NCBI GenBank assembly: GCA_031547595.1
Contig: JAVBRU010000016.1
Span: forward strand, 1 to 33,010
Direction of reading: 5' to 3'
From: JAVBRU01 sp031547595
GTDB lineage: Bacteria > Bacillota > Clostridia > Christensenellales > Aristaeellaceae
Length of the DNA: 33,010 nucleotides
A program made the position numbers and the translations under genes. The first letter of the stretch is position 1; the number at the start of each line of letters is the position of its first letter. Positions 7,094 to 17,115 of this stretch are shown one piece after another. The notes under the pieces are model-generated. The model saw nothing but the letters and a program-made list of their open reading frames with translations. It did no database searches and had not been told where the DNA came from.

Positions 7094-7403
7094 CCTTCAC
7101 GCCTGCGGTATCGTTGATAATCACAGGCAGGTCCACCACCACCGCCTGTTTGTCGTTATACAGGCTGTAATACCGCCCGAGCAGCTCCGCCGCCTTGTTC
7201 ACATCGGCGAGCTTTGGCGGTGCCTGCACCACGCGGCTGTCGCTTTGCTCCACCATATGCGTGTGCCCGTCCTCGTCCATCCAGCGTTCCTTGCGCTTGT
7301 CGGTCAATATCACACTGTCGCTCTCCTCCCGCCTGAGGATGCGCGTCAGCTGTGCCAGCACTTCATCACGGTTGGCCACGGGCTCGGCCTTTTTTCTGGT
7401 CAT
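7086..7403 (-). CDS. Phage small terminase, N-terminally short
   Basis: A 105-residue protein starting MTRKKAEPVANRDEVLAQL; the ATG at 7403 is chosen because AAAGGAG precedes it. The C-terminal half ends with NKAAELLGRYYSLYNDK, the typical oligomerisation/TerL-contact end of small terminases, and the start matches the middle of the family (xEVLxxLTxxxRxEE). The usual first 50-60 residues, holding the helix-turn-helix that reads the pac/cos site, are missing. No second frame carrying them is seen upstream, only a terminator hairpin and the host junction. It may be an N-terminally deleted relic or an adapted form with relaxed DNA choice. Confidence 0.75.
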   Translation of the reverse strand: MTRKKAEPVANRDEVLAQLTRILRREESDSVILTDKRKERWMDEDGHTHMVEQSDSRVVQAPPKLADVNKAAELLGRYYSLYNDKQAVVVDLPVIINDTAGVKDG

Positions 7404-7433
7404 TTCATCACTCCTTTCCAGACCAATGAAAAA

Positions 7434-7466
7434 GACCAGGCGCAGCGTTTTTCGCTGTTCCTGATC
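7434..7466 (-). terminator. Terminator-like hairpin just upstream of the small terminase
   Basis: On the minus strand the stem (GATCAGG..CAGCG paired with CGCTG..CCTGGTC, one internal irregularity) has an A-rich loop and is followed by TTTTTC. It ends about 20 nt before the terminase ribosome site, so any transcript entering the cassette from upstream must pass it. It could be the end of a lost upstream gene or an antitermination point. Confidence 0.6.
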
Positions 7467-7582
7467 TTCCACGATGCCATCATAACATGGTTGATGTGCC
7501 CGTGATTCACCATTTTTTCGATTTTCACAACTTTTTTTCAAAAACATAAGATATTTAGAGTATGTGATAGGGGGGATTCTCT

Positions 7583-8227
7583 TTGAATCATATCGGAAAT
7601 ATGCTGCCAGAAGCGCTGGCGCTGGCCGCCGCGCTGTCGCTGGACGCGTTTGTGGCCAGCTTTGCCTATGGCAGCAAGCAAATAAATATCCCGCTTCGCT
7701 CGGTGCAGATCATCAACGGCATTTGCACCGGCATCACCGCTATTGCCCTCCTGGCAGGGGGGCTTATCAAGCAATGGCTGCCGCCCGAATGGGCGCTTAT
7801 CATCAGCTTTGCGGTGCTGTTCCTGCTGGGCATTGTGAAACTGCTGGACAGCGCCACCAAATCCATCATCCGCAAACACAACCAGCTGCACAAGCAGATC
7901 GATTTTTCGATGTTCAACTTCAAATTCATCCTACATCTGTACGCCAACCCGGAGAGTGCCGATGTGGACGGCTCGAAAACGCTGTCGCCCATCGAGTCCA
8001 TCTCCCTGGCCATCGCGCTGTCGTTGGACGGCATCACGGTGGGGCTGGGCGCGGCCATTGGCGATGTGAACGGTGTGGCGGTGATCCTGGCCTCGCTTGT
8101 CACCAACATGCTGGCGGTGATGCTGGGCTGCTGGGTGGGCAATAAGGTGGCCAAGAACGTCAATTTCGACCTTTCCTGGCTGAGCGGGGTGATTTTGATC
8201 ATCCTGGCCTTTGCCAAACTGGGTTGA
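7583..8227 (+). CDS. ytaF: YtaF/MntP-like integral membrane protein
   Basis: A 214-residue, very hydrophobic protein with about six membrane segments in two similar halves. Each half carries the family signature ALSLDAF / ALSLDGI, with Asp inside a membrane helix, at residues about 17-23 and 145-151. This is the pattern of the MntP manganese exporter and the related sporulation protein YtaF; the poly-charged middle loop (KSIIRKHNQLHKQ) fits YtaF better. TTG at 7583 is taken as start because GGGGGGA lies 7 nt upstream; an ATG at 7601 is the alternative. The product probably moves a divalent metal, but the substrate is inferred from the family only. Confidence 0.85.
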   Translation: MNHIGNMLPEALALAAALSLDAFVASFAYGSKQINIPLRSVQIINGICTGITAIALLAGGLIKQWLPPEWALIISFAVLFLLGIVKLLDSATKSIIRKHNQLHKQIDFSMFNFKFILHLYANPESADVDGSKTLSPIESISLAIALSLDGITVGLGAAIGDVNGVAVILASLVTNMLAVMLGCWVGNKVAKNVNFDLSWLSGVILIILAFAKLG

Positions 8228-8239
8228 GAGCATATAAAG

Positions 8240-8278
8240 CAGCAGCGCCGGATGCGATTTTGCATTCCGGCGCTGCTG
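8240..8278. terminator. Bidirectional terminator between the ytaF-like gene and the MarR gene
   Basis: A 13-bp stem (CAGCAGCGCCGGA / TCCGGCGCTGCTG) extended by TGC/GCA sits in the 52-bp gap between two convergent genes. It is followed by TTTA on the plus strand and CTTTATAT on the minus strand. Confidence 0.8.
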
Positions 8279-8279
8279 T

Positions 8280-8933
8280 TTAGGGCTGCGGGGTTTCGGG
8301 AGTGTCCTGCTCCTTCGTTTCGTCCGTCTTTCGGCCATGCCAGCCAAAGCCATGCATAGGAGGGGGCATACCGCCCTGATGGCCACAGCCGCCGCGCCCC
8401 CGCATAAAGCACGCCATCCTATCGGGCGGCATCGGACGGCCACGGAACTGCGGGGGCATATCGCTGGGGAAGCCCTCCGGCATGCCCTGCTCTTCCACCT
8501 GCTTCTCCAGATGCTCGATCAGTCGTGTCAGGTAATCGCTCAGGTTGTTCTGCTCTTCTTCGGTCAGGCAGTCAAAGGGAGATTCCGCACCCTCTTTTTG
8601 CTTTTCGGCCTGATCCGCCGCTGCCAGCCCTTCGGCTGTGAGAGTGATGTCCATCACGCGGCGGTCGGCCTCAGATGGTGTGCGGGTGATAAACCCTGCC
8701 TTCTCCAGCTTGGTCAAAAGCTCGCTGAGGGATTGGTTGCGCATGTCCAGAAGGTAGGCAAGCTCCCGCTGGCTGATTTGCGGGCGCAGCTTCAATAGCG
8801 CCAGCACCCGGCCCTGCCCGCGGTGCGGGTTGGCAAAGGGCCCATGCCCCCGGCCTTGCTGCCAGTGGCCGCGATGCAGCAGCATCACCAGCTTGTTGAG
8901 TTGTTCTATCAACAACATGTTTGTCTCGTTCAT
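8280..8933 (-). CDS. MarR-family repressor with a Met/His/Cys/Gly-rich C-terminal tail
   Basis: A 217-residue protein. Residues about 30-120 form a MarR winged helix: the recognition region ISQRELAYLLDMRNQSLSELL and the wing GFITRTPSEADRRVMDITLT are clear. After a dimerisation helix (about 125-150) comes an unusual tail of about 65 residues with repeated Pro, Met, Gly, His and two Cys (MACFMRGRGGCGHQGG), which could bind metal. GGAGG precedes the ATG at 8933. Its promoter contains three matching palindromes, so autorepression is very likely. The ligand is unknown. The convergent neighbour is a metal-transporter-like gene, making metal stress one idea, though that link is weak. Confidence 0.88.
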   Translation of the reverse strand: MNETNMLLIEQLNKLVMLLHRGHWQQGRGHGPFANPHRGQGRVLALLKLRPQISQRELAYLLDMRNQSLSELLTKLEKAGFITRTPSEADRRVMDITLTAEGLAAADQAEKQKEGAESPFDCLTEEEQNNLSDYLTRLIEHLEKQVEEQGMPEGFPSDMPPQFRGRPMPPDRMACFMRGRGGCGHQGGMPPPMHGFGWHGRKTDETKEQDTPETPQP

Positions 8934-8956
8934 TTTGTTTCCTCCATTTTAATAAT

Positions 8957-9032
8957 CAGGTACCTGCCGATATAATATCAGGTACCTGATTAATTGTCAA
9001 TGCCTTTTGAGAAATATTTTTCAGGCACCTGA
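8957..9032 (-). promoter_or_regulatory. MarR gene promoter with three operator palindromes
   Basis: The minus-strand promoter is TTGACA (8995-9000), 17 bp, TATTAT (8972-8977). CAGGTACCTG occurs at 8957-8966 (around the start of transcription) and at 8979-8988 (exactly in the -35/-10 spacer, extended to ATCAGGTACCTGAT). A third, TCAGGCACCTGA, lies upstream at 9021-9032. Centres are 22 and 43 bp apart, roughly two and four helical turns, so all sites face the same side. Confidence 0.85.
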
Positions 9033-9050
9033 CGAATTGCAAATGAAGCG

Positions 9051-12656
<3,606 letters not shown>

Positions 12657-12706
12657 CCGTTCAACTTCCTTGCATCCGTGTAATCAGCATATTTTCCCTG
12701 CTTAAT

Positions 12707-12735
12707 AGTATACCATATTCCTCTCATTTCTTCAA
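12707..12735 (-). promoter_or_regulatory. SigA-type promoter of the hybrid kinase
   Basis: Minus strand TTGAAG (12730-12735), 17 bp, TATACT (12707-12712), with an extended -10 (TATGGTATACT). It lies between the upstream terminator and the kinase ribosome site. It shares 22 of 29 positions with the promoter at 261-289, including spacer bases. Confidence 0.75.
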
Positions 12736-12765
12736 TCGCCATATCCTGTGGCAAGGCACGCAAAA

Positions 12766-12796
12766 GCCGCCGCAGAACGCCAATCTCTGCGGCGGC
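12766..12796 (-). terminator. Intrinsic terminator after the short-chain dehydrogenase gene
   Basis: An 11-bp perfect stem (GCCGCCGCAGA / TCTGCGGCGGC) with a 9-nt loop, followed on the minus strand by TTTTGC, begins 11 bp beyond the dehydrogenase stop. Confidence 0.85.
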
Positions 12797-12806
12797 AGCT
12801 TATACT

Positions 12807-13667
12807 TCAATTAATGATGGTACCGCTGTTGACGTGCATCACCTGCCCCGTGACGTTGCTGGAGTCATCACTGGCCAGATACACATACATGGGTGCCATT
12901 TCGCAAGGCTGCGCGGCGCGCTGCATGGGGGAATCGCTGCCAAAGGTCTGCACCTTTTCGGGGGAGAAGCTGGCTACGATCAGCGGTGTCCACACAGGGC
13001 CCGGGGCCACGCAGTTGACGCGGATGTTCTGCGCCATCAACGACAGTGCCATGGAGCGGGTGAAGCTGACCAGCGCGCCCTTGGTGGCAGAATAGTCAAT
13101 CAGCGTTTCGTTGCCCTCAAAGGCAGTGATGGACGCCGTGTTGATGATGGTGCTGCCGGGCTGCAGGTGGGGCAGCGCCGCTTTGGTCATGTAGAACGCG
13201 GAGAAATAGTTGCTCTCAAAGGTGTGCATCATCTGCTCGCGCGTGATGTCCAGAATGCTGTTTTGGGGGTACTGTACGCCCGCGTTGTTGACGAGAATGC
13301 ACAGGTGCCCCAACTGCTGCACGGCTTGATTGACGGCCTGGTAAGCATTCTCCTCGCACTTGAGGTCGGCCTGAATCACAAAGCATTTGCGGCCCAGGTT
13401 CTCCACCGCCATCTGTGTTTGCTGGGCATCGTGCGGCTCGTTCAGGTGCACGATGGCGATGTCCGCGCCCTCTTTGGCAAAGGCGATGGCGACTGCCCGG
13501 CCTATGCCGCTGTCGCCGCCAGTGATGAGGGCACATTTGCCCATCAGCTTGCCCGCCGCCTTGTAGTTGGGGTTGTCATATTGCGGGCGCGGGTTCATAT
13601 CGCTTTCTCTGCCGGGCTGCTGCGCCTGATGCTGCATGGGGAAAACCGGCCGTGTTGTGCTTTCCAT
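12807..13667 (-). CDS. Short-chain dehydrogenase/reductase (general-stress YhxC/YhdF type)
   Basis: A 286-residue classical SDR with an N-terminal extension. The cofactor loop is TGGDSGIGRAVA (residues about 49-60), followed by NNAG, SNYFSAF (active-site Asn helix), a Ser in NTASITAF, and the catalytic YSATK; PGPVWTPL closes the cofactor site. The extension (PRPQYDNPNYKAAGKL) is typical of Bacillus general-stress SDRs such as YhxC and YhdF; substrates are unknown. The ATG at 13667 is taken as start, 8 nt from AGGAGGG; an in-frame TTG at 13670 is the alternative. Its ribosome site lies inside the hairpin at 13671-13713. Confidence 0.9.
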   Translation of the reverse strand: MESTTRPVFPMQHQAQQPGRESDMNPRPQYDNPNYKAAGKLMGKCALITGGDSGIGRAVAIAFAKEGADIAIVHLNEPHDAQQTQMAVENLGRKCFVIQADLKCEENAYQAVNQAVQQLGHLCILVNNAGVQYPQNSILDITREQMMHTFESNYFSAFYMTKAALPHLQPGSTIINTASITAFEGNETLIDYSATKGALVSFTRSMALSLMAQNIRVNCVAPGPVWTPLIVASFSPEKVQTFGSDSPMQRAAQPCEMAPMYVYLASDDSSNVTGQVMHVNSGTIIN

Positions 13668-13670
13668 CAA

Positions 13671-13713
13671 AAATCCCTCCTTTTTGGCTTTATCATGCCA
13701 AGGGGAGGGATTT
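13671..13713 (-). promoter_or_regulatory. Hairpin combining a terminator shape with the SDR ribosome site
   Basis: Two stacked stems, AAATCCCTCC/GGAGGGATTT (10 bp) and TTGGC/GCCAA (5 bp), are separated by a small internal loop. On the minus strand the 3' arm is AGGAGGGATTT, the SDR ribosome site, and continues into TTTTTG just before the ATG. A TATAAT box at 13714-13719 would start transcripts inside the 5' arm, though no good -35 is seen. Confidence 0.65.
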
Positions 13714-13722
13714 ATTATACAA

Positions 13723-14859
13723 TTACCAACCTATGATGGCGGGCATCAGCGCGCGGTCGTCACTGCCATCCTCAGGGTCGAGCACTTGGCCGGTCTGCGC
13801 GTTGACCACCGCGGTGGTGTAGCCCAGGGTTTCGTAGAAAGAGCTATTGGCTTCAAATCCCCGCTTTTCTTCTTGGGGATTTTCATAGTATTCGCACACC
13901 GCCACCCAGGAGGGCACCAGATAGTGGTGCACCCCATCGCGCTCGGGGCCGATGTAGTCCATATAGCCAAAGCGCAAGGAAATGATCTGCCGGATGCGCC
14001 CTTCCGCAATGAGCTGTTCATAGGCGGCCTTGACCTCTTCAAAGGAAACCAGCGGCATATCGGCATACAGCAACTCTGTTTCCTGCAGCAGATAATACAC
14101 CAGCGAATAGGCATCGGCATCTTTGATCTGAAGAAAGGAAGTAAAAGGAATGGCATGTTCCCACGATTCGCCGTCAATCTCATATAGCCGCGTTTTGAAG
14201 GTGCGGCCCAGATTGGCCAGCAGAGGGAGCCCATGCAGAACCTGATTACAGTACAGGCGGTAAGCGCCTTTGTCCCGCAGCTTTTCGCCTGTGCTGCGGT
14301 TCTTGTATTGATCCAGCAGCACGACGCGCTCCAGCGCCAGATCGTAGCCCTCGCCCCAGATTTCGGCCGTCTTGTCTTTGGCGATTTGAAAGGCTTCGCG
14401 CACAGTCAAGGGGTTATTTTCGGCATAAGCGATGTCTAAGTCAAACGTCAACAAATCGCGTTCCGGGGTGCTGACGTTGTTTTCAGACTCGCCTTTTTCA
14501 TAGGCCGCGCCGGTGTTGTAGGAAAAAACAAAGTTGCTCGCAATGGAACTAATATTCCGAAACTCATAGTTGCCGGCATTGGCCCCTGCCGGTGCCTTAT
14601 ACTGCGCGGCGAACCGGCTGGCCTGCGGTTCGCCAATGGGTGGGTGCAGGATGGCCTTGAGCACGGGCGCGGCGTCCACATCCGGCACTTCGATGTCGAT
14701 ATCAATGGCAATCGTGCGTCCATGCGCGGTGTACACCTGATGCCAGCCGGATTGCGTCTGATCTTTGAGTTCCTGCACAGAATAAGCAGGCGTTTCGGCA
14801 AATGCAGTTACAGAGCAAAGTATCCCAATCAGCATCACCCAACAAAAAGCTTTCCTCAT
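13723..14859 (-). CDS. Exported protein, DUF6034-like, paralogue 2
   Basis: A 378-residue protein with a signal peptide (MRKAFCWVMLIGILCSVTAFA, cleavage after AFA) and no lipobox. It is a paralogue of the protein at 18718-19728. Shared features: the mature start (SGWHQVYTAHGRTIAIDI versus SGGWQDAYTTAKGQTVVID, each followed by VPxVD), a middle (F)HGxPxL motif, a late YMxxxxx...LVPSWVA / LMPVWVA strand and the ending VVNAQ(T/S)G...APAII/MPAIIxW. The pattern resembles the DUF6034 group of Clostridia exported proteins; function unknown. It is the last gene of the minus-strand envelope cluster and probably ends at the hairpin at 13671-13713. Confidence 0.75.
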   Translation of the reverse strand: MRKAFCWVMLIGILCSVTAFAETPAYSVQELKDQTQSGWHQVYTAHGRTIAIDIDIEVPDVDAAPVLKAILHPPIGEPQASRFAAQYKAPAGANAGNYEFRNISSIASNFVFSYNTGAAYEKGESENNVSTPERDLLTFDLDIAYAENNPLTVREAFQIAKDKTAEIWGEGYDLALERVVLLDQYKNRSTGEKLRDKGAYRLYCNQVLHGLPLLANLGRTFKTRLYEIDGESWEHAIPFTSFLQIKDADAYSLVYYLLQETELLYADMPLVSFEEVKAAYEQLIAEGRIRQIISLRFGYMDYIGPERDGVHHYLVPSWVAVCEYYENPQEEKRGFEANSSFYETLGYTTAVVNAQTGQVLDPEDGSDDRALMPAIIGW

Positions 14860-14888
14860 ACATGCTTTTCCTTTCCTACATAAAGTGC

Positions 14889-14954
14889 GGGTGCAGGGGC
14901 ATCATGCCCCTGCCTGGGGTCTGGGGCGAGCAGCCCCAGCGTTCCTGCCCCAGC
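14889..14954. repeat. GC-rich double-hairpin intergenic repeat, copy B
   Basis: The first hairpin is nearly perfect (GCAGGGGCAT c ATGCCCCTGC). The second is CTGGGGC gagca GCCCCAG, followed by CGTTCCT as in copy A. It fills the 101-bp gap between the solute-binding protein gene and exported paralogue 2, both minus strand, in the same orientation as copy A at 1021-1086. Confidence 0.8.
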
Positions 14955-14960
14955 GTTCCC

Positions 14961-16292
14961 TCATCTCTCCTTGAATGCCTGCTGGCAGGTGCGGTTGAGG
15001 TCGTCAATGAGGCGGTCGATATTAAGCTCGCCATCGGCGAAGCGGTACAGCAGGGTTTGCAGCGCTTCATAGCAATTGCTGCCGCCCGCCAGATAGATGG
15101 ATTCCATGGGCAGTATCAGGTTCTCGGATACCTCACGGTAGACGGCAATGGACGCGGGCGAGATGGTGTAGGGATCGGCTTTAATACGTGCCAGACGGGC
15201 GTTCAGGGTGTCCAGCTCGTCCTGCAGGGCCTGCTTCTGGTCGGGCACGGCGGCAGCCAGCTTGGCTTCCGCTTCGGAAATGCTCTGGGTGACATTGGCC
15301 AGATTGCTCTCGTAATAGGGGCTGATCAGCGGCTCGTTGATGTCCGGGTAATAGTAATACAGGTTGCTTGGCTCCATGTTTTCCAGCAGGAAAGTGAGGA
15401 ACAGCTCCGCTTCTTCTTTATGCTTGGAGTTGGGATTGATAAAGTACACGCCCATCTCGCCCGTCGTCATGCGCGGCGTGTTATCGTCAATGGCAGGGAT
15501 CATCATCATGCGCGTCAGGTCGCTATCGATGTGGCCATAGCCGAGGTACAACTGATAGTTGAAGAACAGGGGCACTTTATACACGCCGCTGTTTTGGATG
15601 GCCTCCTCCTCGGCACTGGCGTCGTAGAACACGGCACGGTTATCCTCCAGGATTTGCAGCAGTGCGCGGTAGGCTGGCGTGTCAAAATTCAGCGCGGCGG
15701 TGTCGGTTTCGTTGCTGAGGATGTACTGGCGCGTGAGCGTAGACAGCATGTAGCGCAGGCTGCTGCCCTCAATGAAGAAATTATCGGTGTATTCTTCGCT
15801 GAGGCCGTCCTGCCACAGAATCATCTGATCCACCAGCTCTTGCAAAGTGGCGGGGATGGCTGCTTCGCTGAAGCCCATCTTTTCATAGGCCGTCACGTTC
15901 ACAGACCAGGTGTCCAGGATGATTTGAAAAGGCACAGCCATCAGTTGCTCATTTTGATAGAGCACGCTCTGGATGGCGGGGTGCATGGTTTTTGTGAGAT
16001 TCACCAGGGTTTCATGGGTGAGGGGCTGCGCGTAGCCCTTGTTGAGGATGTCCTTGTACGTGCTCTGGGTATAGGTAGGGTAGATGTCCACATCCTCGCC
16101 GGATACAAGGGAGGTCTGCACGCCCTCGCCCTCCACGCTTTCGATGCGGATGTGCGGGTACTTCTGGGTGAATGCTTCCCCGATCTGATCACTCCAGAAT
16201 GCATAAATGCGCAGGGTGACGTCCTCCTGCGCCAAGCACAGTGCAGGGCAGGCAAGTGCCAGGATCAGCAGGATGCAAAGCAGTTTTTTCAT
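14961..16292 (-). CDS. Extracellular solute-binding protein (family 1-like) without a clear lipobox
   Basis: A 443-residue exported protein. MKKLLCILLILALACPALCLAQ is a signal peptide; the Cys residues at 15 and 19 do not sit in a canonical lipobox ([LVI][AST][GA]C), so cleavage after CLA is more likely. The mature part has the binding-protein layout: VTLRIYAFW start, KYPHIRIE, VPFQIILDTWSVNVTAYEKMGF and a late GEMGVYFINPNSKHKEEAELFLTFL. An Ala/Glu/Lys-rich coiled insertion lies at about residues 345-385. Its neighbours encode ABC-2 (export-type) permeases, not an importer, so its partner is unclear. GGAGG precedes the ATG at 16292. Confidence 0.8.
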   Translation of the reverse strand: MKKLLCILLILALACPALCLAQEDVTLRIYAFWSDQIGEAFTQKYPHIRIESVEGEGVQTSLVSGEDVDIYPTYTQSTYKDILNKGYAQPLTHETLVNLTKTMHPAIQSVLYQNEQLMAVPFQIILDTWSVNVTAYEKMGFSEAAIPATLQELVDQMILWQDGLSEEYTDNFFIEGSSLRYMLSTLTRQYILSNETDTAALNFDTPAYRALLQILEDNRAVFYDASAEEEAIQNSGVYKVPLFFNYQLYLGYGHIDSDLTRMMMIPAIDDNTPRMTTGEMGVYFINPNSKHKEEAELFLTFLLENMEPSNLYYYYPDINEPLISPYYESNLANVTQSISEAEAKLAAAVPDQKQALQDELDTLNARLARIKADPYTISPASIAVYREVSENLILPMESIYLAGGSNCYEALQTLLYRFADGELNIDRLIDDLNRTCQQAFKER

Positions 16293-16323
16293 GGGATTTT
16301 CCTCCTTTTAATACTAATGAGCT

Positions 16324-16457
16324 TCTAAAATCGATACAAAGCAGGCGTGAATTTTTCGTCAAGGCAAACGTAGAATTTGCAGGAATAGCAGCGCTATTTC
16401 AAAAATTCGGAGTGCCGCATTGGCGGAAAAGGCGCGTCTGCGACTATCGATTTTAGA
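16324..16457. repeat. Palindromic MITE-like element, 134 bp
   Basis: Perfect 13-bp terminal inverted repeats (TCTAAAATCGATA at 16324-16336 and its complement at 16445-16457) flank an imperfect palindrome. Its centre, AATAGC agc GCTATT (16384-16398), coincides with the centre of the outer repeats, so the whole element can fold into one long hairpin. It encodes no protein and lies between the ABC ATPase and solute-binding protein genes. No clear target duplication is visible. Confidence 0.75.
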
Positions 16458-16476
16458 TGCGATTTAGTATAATGTA

Positions 16477-17115
16477 TCACAAACCTTCCAGCCGGTGGAG
16501 CACGCCGCGGCACATTTCGTAGGCCTCGTCGCACAGCGGCCGGAGGTACGCCATTTCGTGGCTGGCAATCAGGATGGTTTTGCCCTGGGCACGCATCTCC
16601 AGCAGCAGCCGGGTCATATCCCAAACGCCGTCTTTGTCCAGGGCAGAAAAGGGCTCGTCCAGCAAGAGTGCGTCCGGGTTTTCCAAAATGGCCTGTGCAA
16701 TGCCCAGGCGCTGGCGCATGCCCAGGGAATATTGCCCCACGCGCTTATCCGCCTGCGCCGAAAGCCCCGCCAGCGCAAGCACCTCGCGGATGCGCTGCCA
16801 ATTTGCGCCGCCCGATACACCGGCCAGGATGCACAGATTTTGAAAGCCTGAATAGTGGGGCAAAAAGCCGGGGTTCTCAATCATCATGCCGGTGTGGGGC
16901 GCAAAATCCACATCCCTGCCAATCACCTTGCCCTGCACGGTCACGCGCCCGCCGGTGGGCCGGGCAAAGCCGCAGATGCAGCGCAGCAACGTGGTTTTGC
17001 CGCAGCCGTTGATGCCAATCAGGCCATAGATGCGCCCGGGAAGAAAGGTGATGTTGAGCTGCTGCAGCACTTGCTCTTTGCCATAGCACTTGGAGAGGTT
17101 TTCCACTTGTATCAT
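16477..17115 (-). CDS. ABC transporter ATP-binding protein (export type)
   Basis: A 212-residue ATPase with Walker A GINGCGKTT (about residues 35-43), signature YSLGMRQRLGIAQAIL, Walker B ALLLDEPFSALD and switch His in IASHEM. The subgroup is close to drug and bacitracin-type exporters. The ATG at 17115 overlaps the stop of the upstream permease by 4 bp, so the two are co-translated. It is likely the energy subunit for the two ABC-2 permeases at 17112-17927 and 17920-18714. Confidence 0.92.
   Translation of the reverse strand: MIQVENLSKCYGKEQVLQQLNITFLPGRIYGLIGINGCGKTTLLRCICGFARPTGGRVTVQGKVIGRDVDFAPHTGMMIENPGFLPHYSGFQNLCILAGVSGGANWQRIREVLALAGLSAQADKRVGQYSLGMRQRLGIAQAILENPDALLLDEPFSALDKDGVWDMTRLLLEMRAQGKTILIASHEMAYLRPLCDEAYEMCRGVLHRLEGL

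Noticed and set aside
224..7582. Phage attachment sites (direct repeats) at the cassette borders
   Set aside because: No matching direct repeat was found by eye between the left (224-335) and right (7404-7582) flanks.
14802..16328. Plus-strand open frame of 508 codons across the solute-binding protein gene
   Set aside because: It lies antisense to a clear signal-peptide protein and starts inside another gene, with no ribosome site or recognisable motif.
16293..16340. TTGTAT-17-TAGTAT as a promoter for the solute-binding protein gene
   Set aside because: Its transcription start would fall on the ribosome site, leaving almost no leader, and the boxes partly lie in the palindrome.
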